From NCBI GenBank assembly GCA_965208385.1, contig CBDBOO010000052.1:62001-126000 (forward strand): a DNA stretch of 64,000 nucleotides, in the 5' to 3' direction. Position 1 is the first letter of the stretch. Every line of letters starts with the position of its first letter. This DNA comes from Endozoicomonas sp965208385 (GTDB taxonomy: Bacteria > Pseudomonadota > Gammaproteobacteria > Pseudomonadales > Endozoicomonadaceae). Shown piece by piece: positions 44,851-54,802 of this stretch. The notes beneath the pieces are model-generated. The model had not been told where the DNA came from. It saw only the letters and a program-made list of their open reading frames with translations, and searched no databases. The position numbers were made by a program, and so were the translations under genes.

Positions 44851-47800
44851 TCACCCGGAAACGGCGTACTCTTTAGCCAGTCGGCTGTAACCCAGCCCGG
44901 CTTCTTTTATCACTTCAATCTGAGTGGGAATACGCTCTTTAAGAGCTTCCACATGGGAAATGACGCCCACCATCTTGCCACTGGCATTCAGGCTGTCGAG
45001 GGCATTCAAGGCAACCTCCAGTGTTTCCTGATCCAGTGTGCCGAAGCCTTCGTCCAGAAACAGTGAATCAATACTGGTTTTATGGCTGACCAGATCAGAC
45101 AGCGCCAGTGCCAGAGCGAGGCTCACCAGAAAACTTTCACCTCCCGACAGAGTTTTTGTGTCCCTTGCGGAGTCTCCCTGCCAGACATCGAGTACTTCCA
45201 GACTGAGTTCTTCCCCATCTTTTCGGTTCAACAGATATCGGGCGTGAAGGCGTTCAAGTTGCTGATTGGCCAGGTAGATCAAATGATCCAGGGTCAGCCC
45301 CTGGGCGAACTTCCGGAACTTGTCTCCCTGGGCAGAACCAATCAGGCTGTTCAAGTGGTCCCAAACTTCAAACTGTTGTTTCTGCCGGTTGATTTCATCC
45401 AGCAGTGTGATCTGACCCTCTCTCTTCTTACGGTCTTCATGGAGTGCCTGCCTGATCTCTCCCTGTCTCTGGCTGATCAGGCGTACCTGATCGTCGAGGC
45501 TGCTCAGTTGTTCTTCTAACTGTGTGTCATTCTCTTCGGTCAGCGGTTTGTCCCGCAGGGCTTTCAGCTTGTTTTCTGCCAGGGCAACCCGTTCATGACT
45601 GCGGGTGATGTCCTGTTCCAGCCGTTGTTTGAGCTGCTCCAGCTCCGCGCGTTTTTCCGGTGACATCAGTGCCTGAAGAAACAGGTCGGTTTCAGAAAAC
45701 GGGCTGGTTGACAGGGCGGAATCCCAGTCTTTCTGAGCGGCTTTACACAGCTCTTCCAATGAGGTTTGATCTTTGGTTTGCTGACCAATGGAGCCACGGA
45801 TTTCACTGACTTTCTGGCTGGCGGATTTGAGAGCCTCCTGAAGTCCGGATAAGTCAGTTTCAGACTGGACAATAGCCTGCTGAAGTCGTGTACGTTCACT
45901 GGCCACTTCCAAATCACCAAACAGGGTCATTCTTTCTGTTTTTTGATGACGAAGCTGTTCATCGGATTGAGCCAGTTCATTCTGCAGGGTGCTGATGCGG
46001 GCAGATTCCTGATCCAGCGCCTGATTGACCAGAGCCAGGCTGCTGTTGGTCTGCTGCAATAACTGCTGGTGATCAGTTTGCTTCTGCAGAGCAGACAACC
46101 ACTGGTTTTTCAGAGATTCCTGCTGTTCGAGCCAGGCTTGTTGCTGATCTTTTGCTGGCAGGTTTTCCGGTATCTGCTGTTGCAGCCGGTTTTCCAGTTC
46201 AGCAAACGCCTGCTGTCTTGCGTCAGCCTGTTGTTTCAGCTCTGCGTGTTCTGTATTGAGCTGCGATGCTTTCTGTTGCAGTAACTCATGTTCATGGGCC
46301 AGCTTATCGCAGGATTGCTGTTGCTGGGTCAGCGCTTGCTGATTCTGTTGAAGGGCATCATTGCAGGCTGTCAGTTGCTTGGTTAAACCTCTGATGCGTA
46401 CACCTTCGTTACGTGCTTCCTGAAGAAGCAGGGCAATGGCTTCAGAGTCATCAAGACGCAGCTGAATACTAAGTTCAGCGGATAACCCGGCCCATTGGCT
46501 CAACTGCTGGTTGATTGCGTTCTTAAGGTCAGCAACCTGCTGTTCACCGGTTTCGCAGAGTGCCTGCAAACGGGACAACTTTTCTTTTATTCCATTACCC
46601 TGCTTTTCCAGACGTTCCACCAGAAGGCATTTTTCATCAAAACGACGCTGGGTTTCTGTGACGTTGATCTGTTGATACTGCTGGATTGCCGGGTGCTCTC
46701 TGGAACCGCAGAGCGGGCAGTCTTCGCCTTGCTGCAGTTGTTGACGATGGGCTTCCAGACTGCTGATGGTCTGTTCCTGTTTCAACAGGGTGTTCAGATC
46801 TTCCCTGTGTTGTTTTTCCCCGGCATACGTAATCTTTAAAGCAGCACGCTCCTGACTCAGGGATGAGAGAATCTTCTGGTTTTCAGCCAGCGCTGTTTCT
46901 CCTGCTGCCTGTTTACTGAGATTGTCGCGGTACTGTGATTCCACTGAATTGACTTGCTGATATAAGGGTACTGCCCGGTTAAAACGCTCTTCCTGCTCTC
47001 TCAGATGGCTTTCGGAAACACCATTGAGCAGGCCTTCTTTGTCTTTTAACTGTTTCTGATAGTCCGCTTTCTTTTGCAGCAGCTCTGCATTGCTGTTGGC
47101 CTGAGTGGTTGTAATCCGGGTTATCCCGGTAGCGGTCTCGTTCAGGCTTCTTTCCAGTGTTAATTTTTTATGGGACAGATGCTGAATGTCCTGATCCAGC
47201 GACAGACGTTGTTGAAAAAGAGATGTCCATAATGGCAGTTGTTCAGCAAGAGACTGGTGCTGGTGATGTTGCGTCAGATAATCTGAAACCCGGTTTAGCT
47301 GTTTCTGTGTTTCTGTTTTTGTGGACTGAAGGGTTGTGCTTTTATTCTGGCTCTCAGAAAGGACTTTCTGAAGATCGGTGATTTGACGATTCAGGTTGTC
47401 GCATTGTACCGAGCCCTGCTGAATAGATTCATCCAGGGGAATAATCTGCTGGGTCATTAAATCACTGATCACCTGTTGCTGCTGTTTGACCTTTTGCAGC
47501 TGATCCGTAGCAACGTCAACTTTTTCCATACAGGCAGACTGTTCTTTACTGGCGGCCGCTTCCTGTTTCTGTAGCTGCTCAACGTTTTGCACGTTGTCGT
47601 TTAAAGACTGGCTGGCAGAGATCAGACGGTCATGGACGGGTTTTATCTCCAAAGCCGGAAGTGCCTGACCAAGCTGTTCCAGAATACCGGCATGGGTGGT
47701 TTTCTCTGCCCGGGCTTCATCATGCCTGAGTATGGACTGGTTCAGTTCTTCCTGTTGCTTCTTGCAGCTCTGTAACCATTGAAGCTGGCTGGTTAACTGT

Positions 47801-48516
47801 TTCTGCCGTTTTTTCTCGTTGCTTTCATCCTGAAGCAGTTGCTGTTGTTCCTGATTCAGGGCCTGCAGATGTTCAGTATCCAGAACTTCAACAACGTCTG
47901 ATTTATCCTGCAGGCGTTTCAGACTGTCCTGCTCGGTTTTCATCCGTTCATAAACGCGTCGTGAAATATCGCCATACACTTCGGTGCCTGTGAGCTCTTC
48001 CAGCAATTCTGCCCGGTCATTGGCATTGGCTTCCAGAAACGCGGCAAAACCACCCTGGGCCAGCATCATGGATTTGGTGAAGCGACCAAAATCCAGACCG
48101 GTAATTTCACTGACTTTTTTCAGCTTGTCATTAATGCGGGATGTAATGATGGTGCCATCGCCACTGGCCAGCTCTACCTGTGGATTCTGCAGCTTGCCAT
48201 CGGCATTGCCACGGGCGCGGCGCTGTGACCAGAAGGCGCGATAGGACACACCTTTCACTTCAAATTCCACTTCCGCCAGAGATTCGGCGGTGTGGCGGGT
48301 CATCAATTCATTGCTGCTGGCCGAAATGGTACTGAGCCTGGGGGTCTGGTGATACAGCGCCAGACAGATAGCGTCAAGCAGTGTGGTTTTGCCGGAACCT
48401 GTGGGTCCGAAAATAGCGAATAATCCGTTATCAACAAAGTCGGGCGTGGTGAAATCAATTCTCCACTCACCTTTGAGTGAGTTGATGTTTTTCAAACGCA
48501 GGTTAAGAATCTTCAT
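44851..48516 (-). CDS. sbcC: SbcC subunit of the SbcCD (Rad50/Mre11-type) nuclease
   Basis: 1221-residue SMC-like ATPase that drives hairpin and double-strand-end cleavage with SbcD in DNA repair. Walker A GPTGSGKTTLLDA near the N-terminus; long coiled-coil arms rich in Gln, Glu and Lys; the zinc hook CPLC at the arm tip (EDCPLCGSREHPA); a C-terminal signature TLSGGESFLVSLALALALSD; and Walker B SLFLDEGFGTLD. The ATG at 48516 overlaps the sbcD stop as ATGA, so the two subunits are coupled. The C-terminus of the ORF is followed by a hairpin terminator. Confidence 0.95.
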   Translation of the reverse strand: MKILNLRLKNINSLKGEWRIDFTTPDFVDNGLFAIFGPTGSGKTTLLDAICLALYHQTPRLSTISASSNELMTRHTAESLAEVEFEVKGVSYRAFWSQRRARGNADGKLQNPQVELASGDGTIITSRINDKLKKVSEITGLDFGRFTKSMMLAQGGFAAFLEANANDRAELLEELTGTEVYGDISRRVYERMKTEQDSLKRLQDKSDVVEVLDTEHLQALNQEQQQLLQDESNEKKRQKQLTSQLQWLQSCKKQQEELNQSILRHDEARAEKTTHAGILEQLGQALPALEIKPVHDRLISASQSLNDNVQNVEQLQKQEAAASKEQSACMEKVDVATDQLQKVKQQQQVISDLMTQQIIPLDESIQQGSVQCDNLNRQITDLQKVLSESQNKSTTLQSTKTETQKQLNRVSDYLTQHHQHQSLAEQLPLWTSLFQQRLSLDQDIQHLSHKKLTLERSLNETATGITRITTTQANSNAELLQKKADYQKQLKDKEGLLNGVSESHLREQEERFNRAVPLYQQVNSVESQYRDNLSKQAAGETALAENQKILSSLSQERAALKITYAGEKQHREDLNTLLKQEQTISSLEAHRQQLQQGEDCPLCGSREHPAIQQYQQINVTETQRRFDEKCLLVERLEKQGNGIKEKLSRLQALCETGEQQVADLKNAINQQLSQWAGLSAELSIQLRLDDSEAIALLLQEARNEGVRIRGLTKQLTACNDALQQNQQALTQQQQSCDKLAHEHELLQQKASQLNTEHAELKQQADARQQAFAELENRLQQQIPENLPAKDQQQAWLEQQESLKNQWLSALQKQTDHQQLLQQTNSSLALVNQALDQESARISTLQNELAQSDEQLRHQKTERMTLFGDLEVASERTRLQQAIVQSETDLSGLQEALKSASQKVSEIRGSIGQQTKDQTSLEELCKAAQKDWDSALSTSPFSETDLFLQALMSPEKRAELEQLKQRLEQDITRSHERVALAENKLKALRDKPLTEENDTQLEEQLSSLDDQVRLISQRQGEIRQALHEDRKKREGQITLLDEINRQKQQFEVWDHLNSLIGSAQGDKFRKFAQGLTLDHLIYLANQQLERLHARYLLNRKDGEELSLEVLDVWQGDSARDTKTLSGGESFLVSLALALALSDLVSHKTSIDSLFLDEGFGTLDQETLEVALNALDSLNASGKMVGVISHVEALKERIPTQIEVIKEAGLGYSRLAKEYAVSG

Positions 48517-49745
48517 GATTTTTCCTCCGTTTGTGGTTCTTCTTCCAGAGAATGAACAATGTCCTGAAATGCCTTGCAGAGAGCAGCGGCCTTGTCGTCG
48601 CTGATGGTTTCGCTTTCCAGCTTTTTGCGGAACACATCATTCACGCTGAGTTCGGACAGAGTTTCTGTGGCTGTGCGGGTTATACCGGTTGACCCCGCAG
48701 CTCTTTTGCGACGAACCCGCAATACCTCAAGCGGTTTACCGGCCACCATTTCATTGACCCTGTTTTGCAAATCGCTGAGGTAATCATCTTCAGCCACTTC
48801 TATTTCCAGCCAGGGCGTCAGCGAGTCATTCTCTTCTAAAAGCATGTTTTCAGATATCAGATTGATTTGATCCTGAATCTGTTTCAGTGAACCTTTCAGG
48901 CTGTTCAGTGAACGAAAAGCAGGCACGACAACAGGGTTGATGGCTGAAACGCCATTGTCGGAAACGTCAACCAGAACCACCTGCTTGTCATGACTTGTCT
49001 CATCAAAACTCAGGGGAATGGGGGAACCGGAATAGCGAATATGCTCATGACCGGACACCAGCTGGCTGCGATGCAGATGACCGAGGGCAATGTAATCGGC
49101 AGGGGGAAAGGCACTGACCGGAAATGCAGAAAGAGTGCCGATATATATTTCCCGTACTGATTCCGTCAGTTGCCCCCCAACGGTGGTGAGGTGTCCGGTG
49201 GCTATCACGGGGAGTTTGTGTTCCGATGCTTTTTCAAAGACTTCCTTATAATGACCTGCAATGGCATTTTGCAGAGCCTGCTGTTTATCACCTTCACTAT
49301 CCCCTGCCCTGCTTTCCAGTACATCCCTGGGGCGTATAAATGGAATGGCACACACCACTGCGCCGGGGTGTCCATCGGCATCTTTCAGTATCAGAACCTG
49401 ATCTTCAGGGCTGTCTGAAATGCCACCAATAACGGATGTTCCAAGACAGGCCAGCAACTCTCTGGATTCATTCAGGGTGGCCACGGAGTCATGGTTGCCA
49501 CCGACAATGATGAGCTGTCTGCAAGGGGTTTTCTGAAGATCAACAATAAACTGGTTATACAAGGTACGGGCGTAGCTGGGCGGCGTGCCGGTATCAAAAA
49601 TATCTCCGGCAATAATCAGGGCATCCACAGAATGCTTAGACACGGTTTCGAGAAGCCAGTGAATAAAGGCGCGATGCTCGGGTTCGCGGCTCTTGCCCAT
49701 AAAGTGCTGGCCAAGATGCCAGTCGGAGGTATGCAGAATTCGCAT
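48513..49745 (-). CDS. sbcD: SbcD nuclease subunit
   Basis: Mre11-type metallophosphoesterase of 410 residues. The two-metal motifs are all visible: DWHLGQ, GDIFDTG, GNHDS, ATGHLTT and LGHLHR. A C-terminal region beyond about residue 270 binds SbcC. It is first in the sbcDC operon, four bases overlapping sbcC. Length matches E. coli SbcD (400). The ATG at 49745 begins MRILHTSDWHLG, the standard family start. Confidence 0.95.
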   Translation of the reverse strand: MRILHTSDWHLGQHFMGKSREPEHRAFIHWLLETVSKHSVDALIIAGDIFDTGTPPSYARTLYNQFIVDLQKTPCRQLIIVGGNHDSVATLNESRELLACLGTSVIGGISDSPEDQVLILKDADGHPGAVVCAIPFIRPRDVLESRAGDSEGDKQQALQNAIAGHYKEVFEKASEHKLPVIATGHLTTVGGQLTESVREIYIGTLSAFPVSAFPPADYIALGHLHRSQLVSGHEHIRYSGSPIPLSFDETSHDKQVVLVDVSDNGVSAINPVVVPAFRSLNSLKGSLKQIQDQINLISENMLLEENDSLTPWLEIEVAEDDYLSDLQNRVNEMVAGKPLEVLRVRRKRAAGSTGITRTATETLSELSVNDVFRKKLESETISDDKAAALCKAFQDIVHSLEEEPQTEEKS

Positions 49746-49965
49746 GATCGGGTGATTGCAGCGTGATTGAGAATGAACCTTGTAAATTACACCAGAATGA
49801 ATTTGGAAACATCGGGTAAGGTGAATTCAATTCAGTGAATTTTCAATTTTATCATAAGGATATACACCTATCGATTAAGTGTTTTGCGCGTAATTTATTC
49901 GTGCTTTTAGCAAAAACAGATTTTTTGCCTATTCTTAGAGGCTGTAGTTGAAATGAGAGAAGTTT

Positions 49966-51273
49966 GTGTTGTTTTCCCTGAAGTCCAAGAAGTCCAAATT
50001 ATTCGTTATTTCAGTGTACCTCTGGTTAGTCAGTTCAAGTGGTACATTTGTACAGGCTGGAGCCGGAGCTGGAGATTATTACTCTGAAGTAGCAGAGCTG
50101 GCCACTCTGATAGTGATGATCGGCGGGGTGTTGCATTCACCCAATCAAGTGATCGAGACACTGGCACCTCATAGCTTGAAAACAGAAAGTGTGTCTCAGT
50201 TGTTTGAGAGCCGTCGTGATGATGTACCTTTTGTGGCCGGCGATTCTTCAGGGAAGCCCATCCTTGAGTTGCTCAGTTATGACGTCGATGGTGTGAATTT
50301 TGATATTCTGCTTAACGATGAAACCATTGTTTACTCAGGAGTCAGCTCTCCCTGGGTTGTTGATCGTACACTTCCGGATCATATTCTAACCAGTGAACAC
50401 CTTGATCTGACCCGGTGGCAGGATTATGTCAGGCATTGTTCCGATAGCCGGAGTTCTTCGGCGAGCAGAGCCATTCAGAATTGCGATGATGCTTTTGTTT
50501 TTCTTTTGGACAAAGACAGTAATGGTTACCTGGTGGTGGTGGTTGTGTCGGTGGATGAAAGGGGTAATTTAATCTGGAAGACTGTTTCTACAGGTCGACA
50601 GATTTACAGCCCCGAAGGTCAACAGCTTTTGCTGGATCTTCTTGAGTCCGGGAACGTGGTATTGTTCGATGCACTCATCAGTAGTGATCTTGCTGAGTCC
50701 GGTGAGCCGGACTTAGCCGTAGCGGCTGTGGAGCAAGTAAATAGAGCTGGTAGCACCTTGCCTGACAGGGGTGATTTATATACCAAATCTACGACACCAA
50801 CGACGGTTCCCGGAGTGCATACAGCAGGCAGGAATGGAAGTGGGCCACGAAGAAAAGGCGGTGCGGGCTTCGGTCATAGCGTGCATACTCATACCCCTCC
50901 AAAATCAGTAACGCCATCCGTGATTGATACAGGCCGTCAGAAGTCTGTTGAGGATAAAGCTGCGTCAGCGCAGATAGGACGTGAAGCAAAACCTCCCTCA
51001 AAAGCGGCAAAGAAAAATCAGAAAAGAAAGGAAAAAAGAGGCGAAGCTAAAACTGAGAGAGAGAGGCATCAAAAAGAGGAAGCTGAATATTTAAAAGTGC
51101 TGAAAGGCTCTGACATCAATCCGACCGTCATAACCTCTTATCTGAAATTCAAGAGAGGATACATGACAAATGAGAATATAATAAAAGATTTATTGAATTT
51201 GGCTCTCAAACAAAAAATATCCGAGAAGGCCTGTTCTGAGATATTAGAAAAAATGGATGATTCAGAGAAATAA
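49966..51273 (+). CDS. Exported protein with basic C-terminal half, function unknown
   Basis: 435 residues, starting at a GTG with GAGAGAAG upstream. Signal peptide at about 1-31 (FVQA-GAGAG). The N-terminal ~230 residues are mixed beta/alpha with no family I know. From about 265 it becomes low-complexity: GSGPRRKGGAG, then a strongly basic, Lys/Glu-rich stretch KKNQKRKEKRGEAK that resembles a nuclear-localisation or coiled segment. The last 60 residues are helical. The gene stands alone between sbcD and creA. Effector-like by composition only. Confidence 0.6.
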   Translation: MLFSLKSKKSKLFVISVYLWLVSSSGTFVQAGAGAGDYYSEVAELATLIVMIGGVLHSPNQVIETLAPHSLKTESVSQLFESRRDDVPFVAGDSSGKPILELLSYDVDGVNFDILLNDETIVYSGVSSPWVVDRTLPDHILTSEHLDLTRWQDYVRHCSDSRSSSASRAIQNCDDAFVFLLDKDSNGYLVVVVVSVDERGNLIWKTVSTGRQIYSPEGQQLLLDLLESGNVVLFDALISSDLAESGEPDLAVAAVEQVNRAGSTLPDRGDLYTKSTTPTTVPGVHTAGRNGSGPRRKGGAGFGHSVHTHTPPKSVTPSVIDTGRQKSVEDKAASAQIGREAKPPSKAAKKNQKRKEKRGEAKTERERHQKEEAEYLKVLKGSDINPTVITSYLKFKRGYMTNENIIKDLLNLALKQKISEKACSEILEKMDDSEK

Positions 51274-51297
51274 ATTTGGAGCATTTTCTTTAATGAT

Positions 51298-51768
51298 TTA
51301 CTCATTTGTTAGATTAAGCTGTTCCCAGAGTTTGTTTCCCCACAAAGGTACGGTGGAAATTGAATGTTTATGGCTGCCGTCGGTTTCCTTGGTGGAATAG
51401 GAAAGGTAGATAAGAGTTTTGTTTTTCTGATCCCAGATACGCCGAATTTTCAGGGATTTGAACAGGATGCTTTTTGAACTTTTAAATACTACTTCTCCCC
51501 CCTTTGACTGATCGATGGACTGGATCATTTCCAGGGTGATGGGTCCACTCTGGCGGCAGGAAATCCCCATGTCTGAAGGGTCAGAAAAATCCAGATCAGC
51601 TTCCACATGGCTTATATGACAGGTGACACCGCTGACCTTAGGATCACTAACGGTTTCGATTTTTATATCTTTGGTGGTAAACAGACCGAGACTAACCTTC
51701 CCTACTTCATTGTCTGAGCAGCCTGCGATGAGTATCAGAGCCGTGAGCAGTAAAATTCTGGAAGGCAT
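51298..51768 (-). CDS. creA: CreA-family lipoprotein
   Basis: 156 residues. A lipoprotein signal with lipobox LIAGC puts Cys16 at the mature end, so it should be membrane-anchored. The CreA-family core is recognisable: VGKVSLGLFTTKDIKIE, DPKVSGVTCHISHVEADL, SDMGISCRQSGPI. Family members are exported proteins of unknown function. It is convergent with the gene at 49966. Confidence 0.88.
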   Translation of the reverse strand: MPSRILLLTALILIAGCSDNEVGKVSLGLFTTKDIKIETVSDPKVSGVTCHISHVEADLDFSDPSDMGISCRQSGPITLEMIQSIDQSKGGEVVFKSSKSILFKSLKIRRIWDQKNKTLIYLSYSTKETDGSHKHSISTVPLWGNKLWEQLNLTNE

Positions 51769-51802
51769 GCTTTATCCATTATCGCTAAAATAAATCGGTT
51801 TA

Positions 51803-51830
51803 CCTGTTTAACCGGTTTCGATTAAACAGG
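51803..51830. terminator. Hairpin after serA
   Basis: CCTGTTTAA (51803-51811) pairs with TTAAACAGG (51822-51830). On the minus strand it starts 13 bases after the serA stop codon and a moderately T-rich stretch follows. Confidence 0.55.
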
Positions 51831-51842
51831 CCGTGCAGGTTG

Positions 51843-53072
51843 TTAATACAGCACCCTGCAGCGAATAGTACCATTAATTTCCCGGATTTTTTTCATGGCC
51901 ATTTCACTGTGTGCTGCGTCCACGTCGATCACTACGTAGCCAACATGCTCATTGGTTTGCAGGTATTGCCCACTGATATTGATATTGTTGTCGGACAGTA
52001 TCTGGTTAATCTGTCCGAGAACGCCCGGAACATTCTGGTGAATATGCAGCAGGCGGTGTTTGCCAGGATGAGCAGGCAATGCCACTTCCGGGAAGTTAAC
52101 CGAAGATAGAGTTGTGCCGTTGTCGCTGTACATAACGAATTTTTCAGCCACTTCCCTGCCGATATTCTGCTGCGCTTCCTGGGTACTACCGCCCACATGT
52201 GGGCTGAGTATAACGTTGTCCAGACCACGCAGGGGGCTGATGAATTCCTCACCATTTCCCCGGGGTTCTTCCGGAAAAACGTCTATGGCTGCACCCAGTA
52301 ACTTGCCGCTTTTAATATTTTTGGCAAGCTCTTCAATAACAACCACGGTTCCCCGTGAAGCATTAATAAGAATGCTGCCATCTTTCATGATAGAGAACTG
52401 TTCTTCCCCCATCATCCATTGAGTGGCTGCAGTTTCAGGAACGTGCATGCTGACAATATCAGACATGGCCAACAGCTCATTCAGATTATTAATCTGTGTG
52501 GAATTTCCCATGGGGAGTTTGGTGATAACGTCATGGAAATAAACGTCCATGCCCATGGATTCTGCTAATACACCAAGCTGGCTGCCTATATTGCCGTAAC
52601 CAACAATACCTAATTTTTTTCCACGAATTTCATAGGAATCAGCTGCGCTTTTTTTCCAGCCACCGCGATGCGCCATGGCATTTTTTTCTGGAATACCCCT
52701 TAAGAGTAATATGGCTTCCGCCAGCACCAGCTCTGCAACTGAGCGGGTGTTTGAGTAAGGAGCATTGAAAACCGGAATACCGCGACGAGTAGCTGCAGGC
52801 AGTTCCACCTGATTCGTACCAATGCAGAAGCAACCGACGGCACAGAGCTTTTTAGCGTGAGAAAATACGTCGTCGGTAAGTTGGGTGCGGGAGCGAATGC
52901 CGAGGAAATGGGCATCGGCAACACGCTGCTTCAGTTCACTATCCGACAGGGAGGTAGTGACGTAATCAATATTGGTGTAGCCCGAGGCTTCCAGAATATC
53001 GACAGCTGACTGATGAACACCTTCAAGAAGAAGAAAGCGGATTTTACTCTTATCCAGGGAAATTACGGGCAT
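51843..53072 (-). CDS. serA: D-3-phosphoglycerate dehydrogenase
   Basis: 409 residues, the length of E. coli SerA (410); first committed step of serine synthesis, oxidising 3-phosphoglycerate with NAD. Nucleotide-binding motif GIVGYGNIGSQLG, catalytic Arg in INASRGTVV and His in ILSPHVGGST, and a C-terminal ACT domain (HIHQNVPGVLGQINQIL) for serine feedback. I start at the ATG at 53072 (MPVISLDKSK), although the frame is open to 53171. It has no strong ribosome site. Confidence 0.95.
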   Translation of the reverse strand: MPVISLDKSKIRFLLLEGVHQSAVDILEASGYTNIDYVTTSLSDSELKQRVADAHFLGIRSRTQLTDDVFSHAKKLCAVGCFCIGTNQVELPAATRRGIPVFNAPYSNTRSVAELVLAEAILLLRGIPEKNAMAHRGGWKKSAADSYEIRGKKLGIVGYGNIGSQLGVLAESMGMDVYFHDVITKLPMGNSTQINNLNELLAMSDIVSMHVPETAATQWMMGEEQFSIMKDGSILINASRGTVVVIEELAKNIKSGKLLGAAIDVFPEEPRGNGEEFISPLRGLDNVILSPHVGGSTQEAQQNIGREVAEKFVMYSDNGTTLSSVNFPEVALPAHPGKHRLLHIHQNVPGVLGQINQILSDNNINISGQYLQTNEHVGYVVIDVDAAHSEMAMKKIREINGTIRCRVLY

Positions 53073-53569
53073 TGCTATAACTCTGTATTGTAATTTTTGG
53101 CGTACAGCACTGATTGTCAACCAATGAACAACGTTGCCGACAAAGGAGACACCAGCGATACCGGTTGGCAATCATAGCACGGGTTTCTTCGGTTATTACC
53201 TAATATTGATGTGAAAAGAATGAATTGTTCAGGAATATCCTCGATTTACGCCAGAATAAATATCGTTCTGTGATGCAAGCCAGATGATTAGTAGAGCCCA
53301 TCAATGATCCAAGGTAAGATGAGCAAAGTTTGTCATATTCATATAACCATACCCATTGAAGGTATGAGATTGCTGACTGTTGAATTGCCATGTGGAAATG
53401 ATAAGTAAACGGGCACAGGCTGTTGCCCGTTTACTTTATGAATATGACAATCCAGCCTCATAGGAAAGGCAAAGTGACGGATTATCGTCGAGCAGTGACT
53501 ATGAGCTGCAACGTAAAATCGGTGCCTGAAGTTCGACGCAACAGTCATCGTCAGAAGTAGAAAGCAGTG
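53073..53569. other. Intergenic region with nested inverted repeats
   Basis: No gene is supported. TTGTCATATTCAT (53330-53342) and ATGAATATGACAA (53438-53450) form a perfect 13-bp outer inverted repeat. Inside it AAGTAAACGGGCA (53403-53415) pairs with TGCCCGTTTACTT (53424-53436), and CATACC pairs with GGTATG near 53350. A structured RNA, terminator or small mobile repeat would fit; see findings. Confidence 0.55.
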
Positions 53570-53830
53570 TCAGATACCGATACTGGATAAAGTATTCATG
53601 ACTTGCCGGACAGCATGGGCCAGAGCCGGATGATTTTCACCAAACCGAATGGCTTCCTGTTCCAGTTGCTCATTATACCCCTGAATCGGTATGTCGCCTT
53701 CTGCCTGTGCCACAGCGAGTTGTATTTCTTCTGTGATCTGTTTGAGAGAACCAGCGGTACAATCATCGACTGGTTGACCTTCGAGCAGATCGTGAAGTTG
53801 CTGGATGTAAACATGGAGTTCTTCTGACAT
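53570..53830 (-). CDS. DUF4404-family small protein
   Basis: 86 residues, helical and acidic, beginning MSEELHVYIQQLHDLLEG, with a conserved-looking C-terminus LAHAVRQVMNTLSSIGI. AAAGGAG precedes the ATG at 53830; the frame is open to 53884 but that start is poor. The pattern (short helix-turn-helix-like acidic protein, ENHP motif) fits DUF4404, found in many gammaproteobacteria with no known role. It is a single gene, divergent from the FAH gene. Confidence 0.75.
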   Translation of the reverse strand: MSEELHVYIQQLHDLLEGQPVDDCTAGSLKQITEEIQLAVAQAEGDIPIQGYNEQLEQEAIRFGENHPALAHAVRQVMNTLSSIGI

Positions 53831-54049
53831 GGCATGCTCCTTTCGGCTTTTGCGCCTGTTTCTATGATAGCTGCAGCGAGGCATAAAAGGGAGTTATTCG
53901 TTGTTGGTTTGACCTGCAGCAAGCAACCATGTGTGAAAAGAATGGGTGAAGAGGGTAGGTGAAAAGAATGGTTGACCTGACTCTGACCCGGGTAGATTAT
54001 CGTGAAAAAACTCAATTCGTTTGAGGATAACAATAATAAAGGAAGTAGT

Positions 54050-54712
54050 ATGAAGTACAGGCATCACTGGATCAGTGGCGACCGAATTGATTTACCGGAA
54101 GGTAAGGTAGTATGTGTGGGGCGCAATTATGCCGCGCATATTCAGGAACTGAATAATCCTCTGCCGGACGACCCGGTTCTGTTTATAAAACCTAATACCG
54201 CACTGACTATTTTAGAGCATCCTATTAGCCTGCCCACCAATCGTGGTGATGTGCATTATGAAACTGAAATTGCCCTGTTAATTAAAGAACCACTAACTAA
54301 CGCCAGTGAGAGAGAAGCCATCGATGGCATTCTTGCTATTGGACTGGGACTGGATCTGACGCTTAGAGAGCTTCAATCGAAACAGAAGGCTAAAAGGTTA
54401 CCCTGGGAAGTTGCCAAAGCCTTTGATAACAGCTGCCCTATGTCAGGGTTTATTGCCAAAGAGCATGTGGCCGGTCTTGAGGAAATTGAATTCAGCTTCG
54501 AAGTGAATCATGAACTACGACAGGAAGGAATATCGGCTCATATGCTGACCTCCATACCCGGATTGATCAGTTATATTACCCGTCACTTTACCCTGATGCC
54601 TGGTGATATTGTTATGACCGGCACTCCAGCAGGTGTTGGGCCTTTGCACTCTGGTGATCAACTGCGTATTTCATTAAAGAATTCGTTTACCATCGAGACT
54701 CATTGTTTGTAA
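54050..54712 (+). CDS. Fumarylacetoacetate hydrolase (FAH)-family protein
   Basis: 220 residues. FAH-fold enzymes (YcgM-like) hydrolyse or decarboxylate diketo or hydroxyacid compounds with a divalent metal. Family motifs: VCVGRNYAAHIQEL, FIKPNTAL, the metal-binding HYETEIALLI, AKAFDNSCPMSGF, and MPGDIVMTGTPAGVGPL. AAGGAAG lies before the ATG at 54050; an in-frame start at 54002 adds a polar non-family segment. The substrate cannot be read. A short direct repeat overlaps its end. Confidence 0.9.
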   Translation: MKYRHHWISGDRIDLPEGKVVCVGRNYAAHIQELNNPLPDDPVLFIKPNTALTILEHPISLPTNRGDVHYETEIALLIKEPLTNASEREAIDGILAIGLGLDLTLRELQSKQKAKRLPWEVAKAFDNSCPMSGFIAKEHVAGLEEIEFSFEVNHELRQEGISAHMLTSIPGLISYITRHFTLMPGDIVMTGTPAGVGPLHSGDQLRISLKNSFTIETHCL

Positions 54713-54802
54713 TCCGACTCTCATTGTTTGTAATCCGCCTAAAGTACTGCCGGATGAATCAGATATTCATAAAGGAGTGTTTTTGATAGAACGGAGATTA
54801 AT

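Noticed and set aside
53339..53548. Frame of 69 codons over the nested inverted repeats
   Set aside because: It coincides with the palindromes, whose symmetry makes chance frames likely.
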